Shown here in pieces: positions 8,183 through 17,040 of a stretch of DNA of 64,000 nt. Origin of the DNA: Gemmatimonadetes bacterium T265 (GTDB lineage: Bacteria > Gemmatimonadota > Gemmatimonadetes > Gemmatimonadales > Gemmatimonadaceae); assembly GCA_019973575.1 (NCBI GenBank), contig BPUI01000001.1, positions 1,872,342-1,936,341 of the forward strand, in the 5' to 3' direction. A program made the position numbers and the translations under genes. Numbering within the stretch: the stretch's first letter is position 1; the number at the start of each line of letters is the position of its first letter. The notes under the pieces were generated by a model, which had not been told where the DNA came from, searched no databases, and saw nothing but the letters and a program-made list of their open reading frames with translations.

Positions 8183-9376
8183 ATGCCACCCGCCGCGCCC
8201 ATGTCCGACGACGCGTCGCAGCCCCCGCCTCACGTGCAGACCGGCGCGTGGTCCCCAGACCGCGTCCGCACCGCAAGCCTCGTCGTCCTCGCCGCCGTCG
8301 CCGCGTGCGCTGGGCTCTGGGCGGGGCGCGACGTCTTCGTGCCGCTCGCGCTCGCGGCGGCGTTCGCGTCCGTGCTCCGGCCCCTCGTGCGCGGGCTGCG
8401 CGACCACGCGCGGCTGCCGGTCCCGGCGGGCGCCGCGCTCGTCCTCTGCGCCCTGCTCGGCGCGTTAGGCGCGGCGGGCGTCGCGCTCGAGGAGCCCGCG
8501 CACGACCTGATGAACGACGCCCCGCAGCTCGTCGCGAAGGCGCGCACCCGCATCGACGAGCTCAGGCGCCCGCTCCAACGCGTGACGCAGGCGATCGACG
8601 GGAGCGGCGGCCGCGCGCGCGGCGGTCGCCGCTCCGCCGACGCCACCGCCGCGGGCGCCGCGGGCGCCGCGGGCGGCTCCGGGATCGGCCCGATCGCCGG
8701 GCCCGTGGCGGGGATCGCGGGCGTGCCCCCGAACGAAGTCGGCGTCGCGCTCGGCCGGCTGTTCGGGACGACCGCCGGGCTGATCGCGAGCGCGGCCGAG
8801 GTGCTGCTCCTCATGTACTTCCTGCTCGCCGGCGACGACCGCTTCCTGCGCCGCCTCGTCGGCGGCCTGCACGACGCGGGGGCGAAGCGCACCGCCGTCG
8901 AAGTTGTGCGCGAGTCGGAGGCGCACGTCGCGCGCTACCTCGGCACGCTGCTGCTCATCAGCACTGGACAGGGCGTCGTGGTCGCCCTCGCGCTCTGGGC
9001 GCTGCACGTCCCGAGCCCGATCGTCTGGGGGCTCGCGACGGTGGTACTCGAAACGCTCCCGTACCTCGGCGCGGCGGTGATGGTCACGGGCCTCACGATC
9101 ATCGGGCTCGCGTCGACCGGGTCGGTCGCCGGCGCGCTCGCGCCGCCCGCGACGTACCTCCTCGTGAGCACGCTGCAGAACAGCTTCGTGAGTCCGATCG
9201 CCTACGGCCGCCGCCTGCGCCTGAACCCGTTCGCGATCCTCGTCGCGGTGCTCGCCGGGTACGCGCTCTGGGGCGTCGCCGGCGTGTTCCTCGCCGTCCC
9301 CGCCGCCGCCGCGCTCAACGTGCTCGCCGAACACGTCGAGGCCCTCGCGCCCGTCGGGGCGTTCCTGCGGGAGTGA
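8183..9376 (+). CDS. AI-2E family (PerM-like) membrane protein
   Basis: This 397-residue multi-pass membrane protein has hydrophobic segments after a short polar N-terminus. It has the family layout: two or three N-terminal helices, a soluble middle region (about 110-190, including a Gly/Ala-rich insert) and a C-terminal helix block with the conserved LVSTLQNSFVSPIAYGRRL segment and final VFLAVPAAA. The family includes AI-2 exporter TqsA and Na+/H+ antiporter-like members, so the substrate cannot be stated. An alternative ATG six codons downstream (8201) is equally plausible. It is a single gene between EAL-HDOD and the pilin cluster. Confidence 0.85.
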   Translation: MPPAAPMSDDASQPPPHVQTGAWSPDRVRTASLVVLAAVAACAGLWAGRDVFVPLALAAAFASVLRPLVRGLRDHARLPVPAGAALVLCALLGALGAAGVALEEPAHDLMNDAPQLVAKARTRIDELRRPLQRVTQAIDGSGGRARGGRRSADATAAGAAGAAGGSGIGPIAGPVAGIAGVPPNEVGVALGRLFGTTAGLIASAAEVLLLMYFLLAGDDRFLRRLVGGLHDAGAKRTAVEVVRESEAHVARYLGTLLLISTGQGVVVALALWALHVPSPIVWGLATVVLETLPYLGAAVMVTGLTIIGLASTGSVAGALAPPATYLLVSTLQNSFVSPIAYGRRLRLNPFAILVAVLAGYALWGVAGVFLAVPAAAALNVLAEHVEALAPVGAFLRE

Positions 9377-9408
9377 CCCGGCCGCGCTGAGCGCGTCGCC
9401 GGGGCCGG

Positions 9409-10080
9409 GTGCGTGACCCGTCGGCGGGGGCGCGCGTCCCGGGTACGGACCCGTCCGCCCCCGTCGTCGTGCCGCCTGCCGTCGCCGCCCCGCCGCGCCC
9501 CCGCGCGCGTCCGGGGTATTCGCTCGTCGAGCTGTTCCTGACGCTCGTCATCATGGCCGTGGCGCTCGCCGCGGTCACCCCGCGCGTCAACCGCGCCGCG
9601 TACGACGCCGACGCCGCCGCGCGCGTCGTCGTCGGCACGCTCCAGGTCGCGCAGCGGCTCGCCGTCACGCAGCAGTCCACCGTCGTCGTCGGCTTCGACA
9701 CCGCGCGCCGCCGCATGCGCGTGCTCGAGGACCGCAACGGCAACCTCCAGTACGACCCCGCCGTCACCGACTCCGAGCGCGTGACCTGGCGCCCGGTCGA
9801 CCCGCCGACCGCGGTGTTCGCCACGCCGCCGTCCGGCGTCAACGGCGCGGTCGCCGCCGCCCTCGCGAGCTTCACGACCCCCGCGGCGACGACCGACGGG
9901 TTCCCGAGTGTCGCGTTCCGGCGCGACGGCGCGGCGAGCGACAACGTCGAGGTCTACGTGCGCGTCGTCCGCGGCGCGCTGACCGAGTGGCGCGCGGTCA
10001 CCGTGGCGCGTGCGACCGGGCGGGTGACGTGGTGGTCGCGCCCGACGGCCGGCGGCGCGTGGAAGCGGAGGAGCTTGTGA
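9409..10080 (+). CDS. GspH/FimT-type pseudopilin
   Basis: This protein of about 223 residues carries a class III (prepilin) signal: cleavage is predicted between Gly36 and Tyr37, with Glu at mature position +5 (YSLVE), followed by a hydrophobic helix. The long Pro-rich leader before the cleavage site suggests the true start may be an internal GTG. The globular part has the GspH/FimT look (LQVAQRLAVTQQSTVVV). It is the first of four consecutive minor pilin genes. The next gene overlaps it by 4 bp, so they are translationally coupled. It probably forms the tip of a type IV pilus or type II secretion pseudopilus whose assembly machinery is encoded elsewhere. Confidence 0.85.
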   Translation: MRDPSAGARVPGTDPSAPVVVPPAVAAPPRPRARPGYSLVELFLTLVIMAVALAAVTPRVNRAAYDADAAARVVVGTLQVAQRLAVTQQSTVVVGFDTARRRMRVLEDRNGNLQYDPAVTDSERVTWRPVDPPTAVFATPPSGVNGAVAAALASFTTPAATTDGFPSVAFRRDGAASDNVEVYVRVVRGALTEWRAVTVARATGRVTWWSRPTAGGAWKRRSL

Positions 10081-10466
10081 GGCGCCGCTCGGCGCCCGCG
10101 GCCCGCGGCGGGTTCACCCTCGTCGAGGTCGTCTTCGCGGTCGTGCTGCTCGGCGGCGTGTTGCTCGGCTTCGCGGCGTTCACGCGCAACTTCGTCCGCG
10201 CGTCCAACGCCGCCGCACTCCGCGCCGCGGCGAGCGACTGCGCCGTCGAGCGGATCGAGGCGGCGAAGGCCGCGACGACCTACGCCGCGCTCGACACGCT
10301 CGCCGGCACCGAACCGACCGTCCTCTGCGCGGCCGGCTACGCCCGCCGCACGGTCGTCCGGCAGACGCGCACCGCGCAGGTCGACTACAAGACCGTCACC
10401 GTCACCGTCACCCACCCGGCGCTCGGCACGACGGTGAGCAAGACCACCGCGATCGCGGCCTTCTGA
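10077..10466 (+). CDS. PilV/GspI-type minor pilin
   Basis: This 129-residue protein begins at a GTG within the GTGA overlap with the preceding stop codon. The prepilin peptidase site lies between Gly12 and Phe13, giving a mature N-terminus FTLVE with Glu at +5. About 20 hydrophobic residues follow. Two cysteines (in ASDCAVE and TVLCAAG) could form a disulfide. Size, position and motif fit PilV/GspI. It is membrane-anchored before assembly into the pilus tip complex. Confidence 0.85.
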   Translation: MRRRSAPAARGGFTLVEVVFAVVLLGGVLLGFAAFTRNFVRASNAAALRAAASDCAVERIEAAKAATTYAALDTLAGTEPTVLCAAGYARRTVVRQTRTAQVDYKTVTVTVTHPALGTTVSKTTAIAAF

Positions 10467-10468
10467 CC

Positions 10469-11710
10469 ATGCGGCGCCCACCACGGCAGTTCGGCAGCGG
10501 GCGGCCCGCGCGCCCCGGGTTTACGATCGTCGAGCTGCTCGTCGCCGCGGTGCTCACCGCCATCGTGGTCGGCGCGGCGCTGCCGTTCGTGACCGGGCAG
10601 CCCAAGGTCATCGCCGCCGCGGCCGCGCGCGGCGAGGCCGGGCAGAACGCCCGCTTCGCGCTCACCACGCTCGACCGCGAGCTGCGCATGGTCGGGACGG
10701 GCACCACCGCCACGCAGCCGATGCTCGTCGCGGCCGACCCGTACGCGATCACGTTCAACGCCGACCTCGTCACCTCCGACCCGGCCGACATCTGGGGCGT
10801 GAGCTACGACCCGAGCGTCGACACGACGGCGACGGTCGCGCTCCAGCCGCCCGCGGTGACGCTCCCGCGAGCGTTAGGCACCTACCCGCAGGCGGCGTTC
10901 CTCGACCGCGACGGCACGGTCGCCGGGGCGGAAACCATCTCGTACTGGGTGAGCGCCGACTCGTCGAGCCCGCGGCCCAACGAGTACGTCCTCTTCCGCC
11001 AGGTGAACCGCCTCGCCCCCGTCGTCGTCACGACGGGCGTCGTCCTCCAGCCCGGCCAGGTCTTCTTCAAGTACCTCTGGGCGAAGGATTCGAGCGCGAC
11101 GATCGACACGGTCCCCGCGAGCGCGTTCCCGCTCCGCCACCTCGCCGCGACCCACGGCTCGGCGGCCGACACGGGCGAGAACGGCCGCATCGCGGCGCAG
11201 GTGGACCGCGTGCGCAGCGTGATCGTGTACGCGACCGGCCAGTACCGCGACCCGCGCCGCGGCGGCGCGCTCGGCCAGCGCCCGGCGCGCGCGAGCACGA
11301 CCCTCATCAACGTCACCGCCCTGCGCCGCACCTCGTGCGGCACCGCGCCCGACCCGACGACCGTGAAGAGCGTCGTGCCCACGCCGACCACGGGCCCGCC
11401 GACCTCGGTGACGCTCACCTGGTCGGCGGTGACCGACGACGGGGCCGGCGAGCGCGACGTCGACCGCTACCTGATCTACCGCTCGATCAACGGCGCCCCG
11501 TTCCAGAACCCGATCGCCGACGTGCCCGCCACCGGCCGCGCGGGGCAGGCGTACACCTACGTCGACTACGACGTGAAGCGCGCGCCGGTGGCGCCGCAGA
11601 CGTCGACCGACAAGAACAGCTTCGTCTACGCCGTCGTCGCGCAGGACTGCCAGCCGCAGGTCGGCACGCCCGTGCCGACGCCGGCGCTGCAGCTCCAGGT
11701 TTCGCCGTGA
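10469..11710 (+). CDS. PilW/GspJ-type minor pilin with C-terminal FnIII-like domain
   Basis: This 413-residue protein has a prepilin site Gly17/Phe18 (FTIVE, Glu at +5) and a hydrophobic helix. The pilin part (about 18-285) is PilW-like, with QNARFALTTLDRELRM typical of the family. Residues from about 300 on (SVTLTWSAVTDDGAG, DRYLIYRS, YTYVDYDV, FVYAVVAQD) read like a fibronectin type III domain with its strand pattern, an unusual addition. This could be an adhesive or protein-contact module at the pilus tip (inference). It starts 2 bp after the PilV-like stop and ends overlapping a possible GTG start of the next gene. Confidence 0.82.
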   Translation: MRRPPRQFGSGRPARPGFTIVELLVAAVLTAIVVGAALPFVTGQPKVIAAAAARGEAGQNARFALTTLDRELRMVGTGTTATQPMLVAADPYAITFNADLVTSDPADIWGVSYDPSVDTTATVALQPPAVTLPRALGTYPQAAFLDRDGTVAGAETISYWVSADSSSPRPNEYVLFRQVNRLAPVVVTTGVVLQPGQVFFKYLWAKDSSATIDTVPASAFPLRHLAATHGSAADTGENGRIAAQVDRVRSVIVYATGQYRDPRRGGALGQRPARASTTLINVTALRRTSCGTAPDPTTVKSVVPTPTTGPPTSVTLTWSAVTDDGAGERDVDRYLIYRSINGAPFQNPIADVPATGRAGQAYTYVDYDVKRAPVAPQTSTDKNSFVYAVVAQDCQPQVGTPVPTPALQLQVSP

Positions 11711-11754
11711 CGCCCCGCCACCCGCGTTTTGTTAGGCATCTCCCGCCCGCCGCC

Positions 11755-13767
11755 ATGCGCCGCCCCGCCCCCCGCCGCCCGTCCCGCCGCCCCGACCGCC
11801 GGGGCGGCGCGCTGCTCCTCGTCCTCTTCGTCACCGTCGCGCTCGGCGCGGTCGCCGCGTCGGCGGTCGCGCTCACGCGCACGACGTCGCTCGTCGGCGC
11901 GTATTACGAGCGCGAGCGCGACTTCCGCTACGCCGCCGAGGCGGGGCTGGCCGTCGGGCGCAGCCGCGTGCAGCGCGACACCACGCTCGCGCTCCCCGAC
12001 AGCGGCTTCGTGACCGTCGCGCGCGCGCCGGTGCTCGACGCGAACGGCGTCGCGCTGCCCCGCGCGGGCGTCACGCTCTACATCGGTAAGTCGGGGATCA
12101 CGACCGGGCAGTACGGTCAGTTCGTCACCGTCGTCGCGCGCGCCGACGACGGCCGCAACACGCGCTACGTGCGGCGGCTCGAGCTCGCGGCCGAGAACTT
12201 CGCGCGCTTCGCCATGTTCACCAACACGTGGGCGAACGGGCTGGCGTACGGCACGGGCGAGTTCATCCGCGGGCTCGCGTGGAGCAACCAGACGTGGGCG
12301 TCGAACGGCGCGCCGACGTACTACGACACGGTCGGCGCCGTGGGCGCGATCACGGCCACCGGCGGCCCGCCCACGTACGTGAAGGGCCCGGGGGCGGTGA
12401 AGCCCAACCAGCCGGCGATCCCGATGCCGACCGTCGCGCGCCTTGCCTTCATGCCCGCCTACGCCGCCGGCGCGAACCTGTCGTTCACCCCCGCCGCGAA
12501 CGCCGCCATGCGCCTCGAATTCGTCGCGGCCGACCTCGACGGCAACGGCGATTCCACGGGCGTCGCCGACGGCTTCCTCCGCGTCTTCCAATCTTCCGCC
12601 GGCACGTCCAACGGCGTGAAGTTCAGCGACCGGGTCACGCTCCCCGACTGGAACTACGCGAGCGCGAACAACATCCCTGCGTGGAGCGATAGCCTGTGCG
12701 GCGACTTCCACGGCGGGAAGTTCTACCCCGCGGTCGTGCATAAGCAGTCGTGGTTCAAGGCCGACCTGACCAACCGCGGCATCGCGTCGACGTTCGAGAC
12801 AGGGATCGTCACCGACGACAGCAAGGCGTACGCGCCGCTCCCGGCGAGCGAACACGACCTCGTGATGCGCAACCCGACGGCGCGCTGCTACCCGGCCGGC
12901 GCGCCGCAACTCGTCGCGGTCGACCGCGTCCCGGGTGCGGATAACGGGAGCGGGGGGAAGTGGGCGGCCGGCAGTCAGCAGGTCGGGGGCGACGAAACGA
13001 CGTTCACGCCCAACGGCCGCTGGGGCTCGTGGAAGGCGTGGCCGGCGACGGTCGACACCTCGGTCTCGAACGGCAAGCGCGCGGCGCAGGCGAAGTGGCT
13101 GTTCCCGCTCAGCAAGCAGCTCAACTCGGGGTGGCGCGGCATCATCTACGTCGGCGGCGACGCGTACGTCTCCGGGCTCGTCCGGTCCCGCGTCACGCTC
13201 TACGGCGCGGGCGCGCTCACCTTCCTCGACGACCTCACGTACGTCGTCCCGCCCAACGCCCCGGGCGCCGACTGCAACGCCGACAACGCGAACATGCTCG
13301 GCGTCATCGCGGTCAACAACATCATGATCGACGACAACGCGCTGCAGCGGCCGGTGCGCATCCTCAACAGCAGCCCGCCGGCCGCGTACGACACGAACCA
13401 GGTGCGCTTCATGTCGGGCACCGGGCCGAACTTCCGCCTCAACGGCGTGCTCATGTCGCTCACCGGCACGGTCGGCGTGACGAACCCGCTCACCGGGCCG
13501 AGCGTGACTGCGGGCAACTGCGCGGGCCAGGCGACGTCGGGCGGCTGCATCGCGCAGGTCGGTGGCGTGATCGAGCAGTCGATCTCGGCGACGTGGACCG
13601 GCAAGGCGACGGGCTTCGCGGAGAACCGCGAGGTCGACCGGTGCATGCTGGTCACCTCGCCGCCGTACTTCCCGACGACGGGCCGGTACCTGATGAACCG
13701 GTACTACGAGAGCGACCCGTCGCGCTTCGACCCTGTGGCCCTGTTCCGGTCGCTGCAGGCGGGGTGA
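11755..13767 (+). CDS. PilX/GspK-like minor pilin, large
   Basis: This protein has about 670 residues when started at the ATG 11755; a GTG at 11707 overlapping the previous stop is an alternative. The N-terminus (arginine-rich, then GGALLLVLFVTVALGAVAASAV) is prepilin-like. It lacks Glu at mature +5, as is usual for PilX/GspK tip subunits. Early helix residues (YYERERDFRYAAEAGLAVGRS) match PilX N-terminal domains. The remaining 500 or so residues form a large domain I do not recognise, with paired cysteines in the C-terminal third. It closes the minor pilin cluster; a strong hairpin follows 39 bp downstream. Confidence 0.75.
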   Translation: MRRPAPRRPSRRPDRRGGALLLVLFVTVALGAVAASAVALTRTTSLVGAYYERERDFRYAAEAGLAVGRSRVQRDTTLALPDSGFVTVARAPVLDANGVALPRAGVTLYIGKSGITTGQYGQFVTVVARADDGRNTRYVRRLELAAENFARFAMFTNTWANGLAYGTGEFIRGLAWSNQTWASNGAPTYYDTVGAVGAITATGGPPTYVKGPGAVKPNQPAIPMPTVARLAFMPAYAAGANLSFTPAANAAMRLEFVAADLDGNGDSTGVADGFLRVFQSSAGTSNGVKFSDRVTLPDWNYASANNIPAWSDSLCGDFHGGKFYPAVVHKQSWFKADLTNRGIASTFETGIVTDDSKAYAPLPASEHDLVMRNPTARCYPAGAPQLVAVDRVPGADNGSGGKWAAGSQQVGGDETTFTPNGRWGSWKAWPATVDTSVSNGKRAAQAKWLFPLSKQLNSGWRGIIYVGGDAYVSGLVRSRVTLYGAGALTFLDDLTYVVPPNAPGADCNADNANMLGVIAVNNIMIDDNALQRPVRILNSSPPAAYDTNQVRFMSGTGPNFRLNGVLMSLTGTVGVTNPLTGPSVTAGNCAGQATSGGCIAQVGGVIEQSISATWTGKATGFAENREVDRCMLVTSPPYFPTTGRYLMNRYYESDPSRFDPVALFRSLQAG

Positions 13768-14140
13768 CGGCACGCGGCGGCGAGTGCCTAACATAACGGA
13801 AGACGACGGACGGCGGGCACACCGCCGTCCGTTTCGCGTTCCGGGGGCAGTAGCGACGGTGTTGCCGGATCCGTAGCACGGCCGCAACAGGTCGGCGCCG
13901 GGGTGGGGGCGCGCGCGCGCCGGCGTTCGATGTAAGCCGAACGGACGCAACGAGTTACGGCCGTAGACGCGCCCGGTCGCGTGCGCCCCGGCGCACGGCC
14001 CGGCAGCTGCTTTACGAGGGCGCGTCCCACCGGCGCGACGAGGTCGCGCCGCCTCCTGCCTAACGTCCACGCACCCGAGCCGCCCCGATGTCCGTCCGCA
14101 GCCTCGCCCACGCCGCCGCCCGCCGCCCGCTGGTGTCCGT
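13768..14140. other. Intergenic region after the pilin cluster
   Basis: These 373 bp lack a convincing gene. They hold a GCCTAAC word at 13786 and another at 14058, a strong hairpin at 13806-13832 and no clear promoter I would defend. The second half precedes the small HTH gene and presumably drives it. Confidence 0.6.
13806..13832 (+). terminator. Terminator-like hairpin after the minor pilin operon
   Basis: There is a perfect 11-bp stem, ACGGACGGCGG (13806-13816) with its complement at 13822-13832, around a 5-base loop. It is followed by a short TTTCGCGTT stretch. It lies 39 bp after the last pilin stop codon. The poly-T run is weak, but stem quality and position fit a transcription terminator. 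Confidence 0.65.
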
Positions 14141-14497
14141 ATGAGCCCCTTCACCTTCGCCGCCAACCACACCGCCGACCTCGTCCCCGCGCCCGCGCGC
14201 GCCGACGTGCCGGTGACCCGCCCGACGTACGCCGAGCCGGTGACACCCATGCGACGCCGCCCCGACCCGCGCGACGCGAGCGTGCACGCGGCGCTCGACG
14301 TGCCGCGCCTCACGATCACGCGCATGGCCGACGTCCTCGGCGTGCCCCGCGCGACCCTCGAGGCCTACCGCCTCGGCACCCGCCGCATGCCCCCCGCGGT
14401 GCGCGCGCGGCTGGCGGAGTTCCTCGCGCGCCACGCCGAGACGATGCGCGAGGTCTCCGCGGCGCTCCTCGCCGACGACACGCCGACCGACCGTTAG
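14141..14497 (+). CDS. Small HTH-like protein, function unknown
   Basis: This 118-residue protein has an N-terminal disordered-looking part. Its C-terminal half (about residues 55-100: ITRMADVLGVPRATLEAYRLG) reads like an XRE-type helix-turn-helix followed by a polar helix. It may bind DNA or act as a small adaptor; nothing shows its target. It ends tail-to-tail with motB, the two stop codons overlapping by 4 bp. An internal ATG at about codon 37 would give a more compact HTH protein. The call is moderate because the protein is short and in a high-G+C region, but its sequence is not low-complexity. Confidence 0.55.
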   Translation: MSPFTFAANHTADLVPAPARADVPVTRPTYAEPVTPMRRRPDPRDASVHAALDVPRLTITRMADVLGVPRATLEAYRLGTRRMPPAVRARLAEFLARHAETMREVSAALLADDTPTDR

Positions 14498-15354
14498 TCG
14501 CGCGGCCCGCCGGCCGCCGGACGTCCGCGGTCGAGCGCGGCCAGCTCCGGGGCCCCGGCGTCGTCGGGCGCCGGGGCCTGGCCGCGGTACGGCAGCAGGA
14601 TGCTGATCCGGCGGTTCGCGGCCGCGTACGGGTCGTCGGGCACGCGCGGGCGGCGGTCCGCCATCCCGCGCACCTCCTCGACGCGCGCGGCCGGCAGCCC
14701 GGAAGCCTCGAGCACGCGGCGCGCGGCGTTGGCCCGCTCGGCGGAGAGGTCCCAGTTGTTGTACGCCGCGCCGGCGCCGTACGTCGCGGCGTCCGTGTGC
14801 CCCTCGATGACCACCGGGTTGCCCAACGTGCTGACCGCCGGCGCGATGAGCTGCAGCGCGATCACCGCGGCGGGCTTCATCGCCGTCGACCCGACCGGGA
14901 AGAATGTCTCGCCGTCGCCGCTCTCGACGAGCTCGATGCGCAGCCCGTCGTTGGTGACGGTCACCTCGACTTTCGCGTGCAGCTGCCTCAGGCTTGGGTC
15001 GCCCGTGATGAGCTGCTTGATCTGCGCCGCGGCCTTCGACATGGCCTGCGACTCCGCGCCGCGCATGAGGATGCGCACCTGCTGGGTCGCCGCCTTGGCC
15101 GGGCTCGCGCCGCTGGAGATGGGGCTCGCGCCCGCGCCGTACCCCTTCTTGTAGCCGACCGGGTTGGAGAAGTAGCCCTCGACGGCCTGCTTGACCTTAT
15201 CGTCCATGCCGAGGATCCACATCACCATGAAGAAGGCCATCATCGCGGTGACGAAGTCGGCGTAGGCGACCTTCCACGAGCCGCCGTGGTGCCCGCCGCC
15301 CGCGACCTTCTTCTTGCGGACGATGACGATCTTTTTCGACTTGTCGGCGGCCAT
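14494..15354 (-). CDS. motB: Flagellar stator protein MotB
   Basis: This 286-residue protein has a Lys-rich cytoplasmic start, one transmembrane helix with the proton-binding aspartate (Asp33 in YADFVTAMMAFFMVMW), a linker/plug region and a C-terminal OmpA-like peptidoglycan-binding domain (VIEGHTDA, LSAERANAARRVLEASG). It anchors the stator to peptidoglycan and with MotA conducts ions to turn the flagellum. It lies 3 bp downstream of motA in the same operon. The transmembrane segment has no obvious sodium-type signature, so proton use is the default assumption. Confidence 0.96.
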   Translation of the reverse strand: MAADKSKKIVIVRKKKVAGGGHHGGSWKVAYADFVTAMMAFFMVMWILGMDDKVKQAVEGYFSNPVGYKKGYGAGASPISSGASPAKAATQQVRILMRGAESQAMSKAAAQIKQLITGDPSLRQLHAKVEVTVTNDGLRIELVESGDGETFFPVGSTAMKPAAVIALQLIAPAVSTLGNPVVIEGHTDAATYGAGAAYNNWDLSAERANAARRVLEASGLPAARVEEVRGMADRRPRVPDDPYAAANRRISILLPYRGQAPAPDDAGAPELAALDRGRPAAGGPRD

Positions 15355-15357
15355 CGG

Positions 15358-16215
15358 TTAAGCGGCCTTCTTGCGCGTGAGCTCCTCGAGTTCGGTGAAA
15401 CTCGGGCGCTCGTGCGGGTCGATGTTGCGGCGCGCGAACTCGACGGCGGTCATCGGGGCGTCGCCGCGCGCGAAGGAGAGGAGCGCGGTGCGGATGCAGC
15501 ACATGTAGGCGTGCTCCGCCTTCACGCGCCCCTCGATCGCCTTCGCGATCGGGCCCATCACCCCGTACGACATGAGGATGCCGAGGAACGTGCCGACGAG
15601 CGCGGCGGCGACGTGCTCGCCGATCTCGCTCGCCGCGCCGCCGATCGCGCCCATGGTGATGATCACGCCGAGCACCGCGGCGACGATCCCGAACCCGGGC
15701 ATCGCGTCCGAGACGCCGTTGATCGCGTGCGGGACGTGCATGTTGGCCTCGAGCTGCTGGTCGAGGTCGACGTCGAGGATCTCGGCGAGGTTGTGGTCCT
15801 CGACCGCGCCCGAGAGCAGCACCTTGAGCGTGTCTGCCAGCATGCAGAGCGCGTGGTGGTTCTTGACGAAGCTCGGGAACTTGGAGAAGATGTCGCTCTT
15901 CTCCGGGTCCTCGATGTGCGACTCGAGGCCGACGAGCCCGTCCTTGCGCGCCTTCTGGAACGTGTCGTAGAGGACCTGGAGGAGCTCCGAATACCCGGCC
16001 TTCGCGTACGGGTTAGGCTTGAGCAGCCCGACGGTCGCGGCGACGGCGCTCTTGAGCGTACCGAGGCCGTTGGCGATCACGAACGCGCCGAGCGCGGCCC
16101 CGCCGATGACGATGAATTCGTTGACCTGGACGAGCACGGCGAGGTGGCCGTGGTTCAGGACGTACCCGCCGATCACGCTTCCGAAGACGATCAGCAGTCC
16201 GATGGCGACGAACAC
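15358..16215 (-). CDS. motA: Flagellar stator protein MotA
   Basis: This 285-residue protein has four hydrophobic segments (near residues 2-20, 30-50, 170-195 and 200-220) and the long cytoplasmic loop that contacts the rotor protein FliG. MotA landmarks include GTLKSAVAATVG, the PGFGIVAAVLGVI helix and LVGTFLGILMSYG. It forms the stator pentamer around a MotB dimer. Its start faces the divergent histidine-kinase-like gene across about 100 bp, which should contain both promoters. Confidence 0.96.
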   Translation of the reverse strand: MFVAIGLLIVFGSVIGGYVLNHGHLAVLVQVNEFIVIGGAALGAFVIANGLGTLKSAVAATVGLLKPNPYAKAGYSELLQVLYDTFQKARKDGLVGLESHIEDPEKSDIFSKFPSFVKNHHALCMLADTLKVLLSGAVEDHNLAEILDVDLDQQLEANMHVPHAINGVSDAMPGFGIVAAVLGVIITMGAIGGAASEIGEHVAAALVGTFLGILMSYGVMGPIAKAIEGRVKAEHAYMCCIRTALLSFARGDAPMTAVEFARRNIDPHERPSFTELEELTRKKAA

Positions 16216-16316
16216 GGGGCGTGGGGCGGGAGTGCGGCGGGCGGGCGTACGGCGGGGGGACGTGCCGGGGGCGAGCCCTGTGGAGTATCGGCCACACCAG
16301 GGCCCCGCTGGACCGC

Positions 16317-16976
16317 ATGCGTAGCAGCGACGCCGCGGATTCCGTCACACCGGGCGGCCTCGGACCAGACGATCCCACGCCGGACGACGCCACGGCGTAT
16401 ACGTCGCTCCGCACATGGGTGGCCGCGCGCGACGCGGTGCTGCGCGGCCTCGTGCACGCGCTCAGCAACCGTGTGGGGACGGTGGTTGCCGCGGGCGGGA
16501 TGCTCGAGGCGGGGAGCGCCGAGGTCGCGGGCCGGGTGTTGGGCGGGGAGGCGGAGCGGCTCGAGGCGTTGCTCGCGCAGTTTCGCCTTGCCACGGCGGA
16601 TCCCTTCGGCGACGCGGCCGCGCCCGAGCCCCTGCTGCTGGCTGAGGTCGTCGGCGAGGCCGTCGCGCTGCACGGGTATGCGGACGCGGCGGGCGAGGGG
16701 GCCGTGGCGCTGGCGAGGGTGGGCGAGGCGCCGCCGGTGTTCGTGTCGCGCGTCGGGCTGCTGCACGCGCTGCTGGTCCTGCTCGCCGACGCGGGGGGCG
16801 GGACGACTACCCTGCGCGCCGACGTTGGGGGGGCGGGGGTCGTGGACGTGAGGACCGATCCGCCCCCGGGGGGCGCGGGCGCGAGCGCGGCCGCGTGGCT
16901 GCTGCGGGCGTCGGGTGTGCGGGCGGCGGGTGGCGCGTTGACGCTCCCGCAGTTGGGGGCTGAGCGCGCGCGTTGA
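16317..16976 (+). CDS. Orphan histidine-kinase/phosphotransferase-like protein
   Basis: This protein has about 219 residues when started at ATG 16317; the frame is open upstream to 16221 but with Gly/Arg-rich sequence unlike the rest. Residues 40-65 (VLRGLVHALSNRVG) look like a dimerisation and phosphotransfer helix with candidate phospho-His47 and an Asn four residues later. The C-terminal part has the outline of a HATPase fold but I cannot find N, G1 and G2 boxes. The architecture resembles ChpT-type histidine phosphotransferases or a degenerate kinase. No sensor domain is present. Location next to motA suggests, but does not prove, a motility role. Confidence 0.5.
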   Translation: MRSSDAADSVTPGGLGPDDPTPDDATAYTSLRTWVAARDAVLRGLVHALSNRVGTVVAAGGMLEAGSAEVAGRVLGGEAERLEALLAQFRLATADPFGDAAAPEPLLLAEVVGEAVALHGYADAAGEGAVALARVGEAPPVFVSRVGLLHALLVLLADAGGGTTTLRADVGGAGVVDVRTDPPPGGAGASAAAWLLRASGVRAAGGALTLPQLGAERAR

Positions 16977-17040
16977 CGACGCCGATTCGTCGGTGCGGGG
17001 AGCCGCGGGCGGCATGGCACATGCCCCTCGCCCGACCACC

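Noticed and set aside
11626-14325. 899-codon minus-strand frame opposite the PilX-like gene
   Set aside because: Low-complexity Arg/Ala/Val translation. The plus strand carries a prepilin signal and coherent protein.
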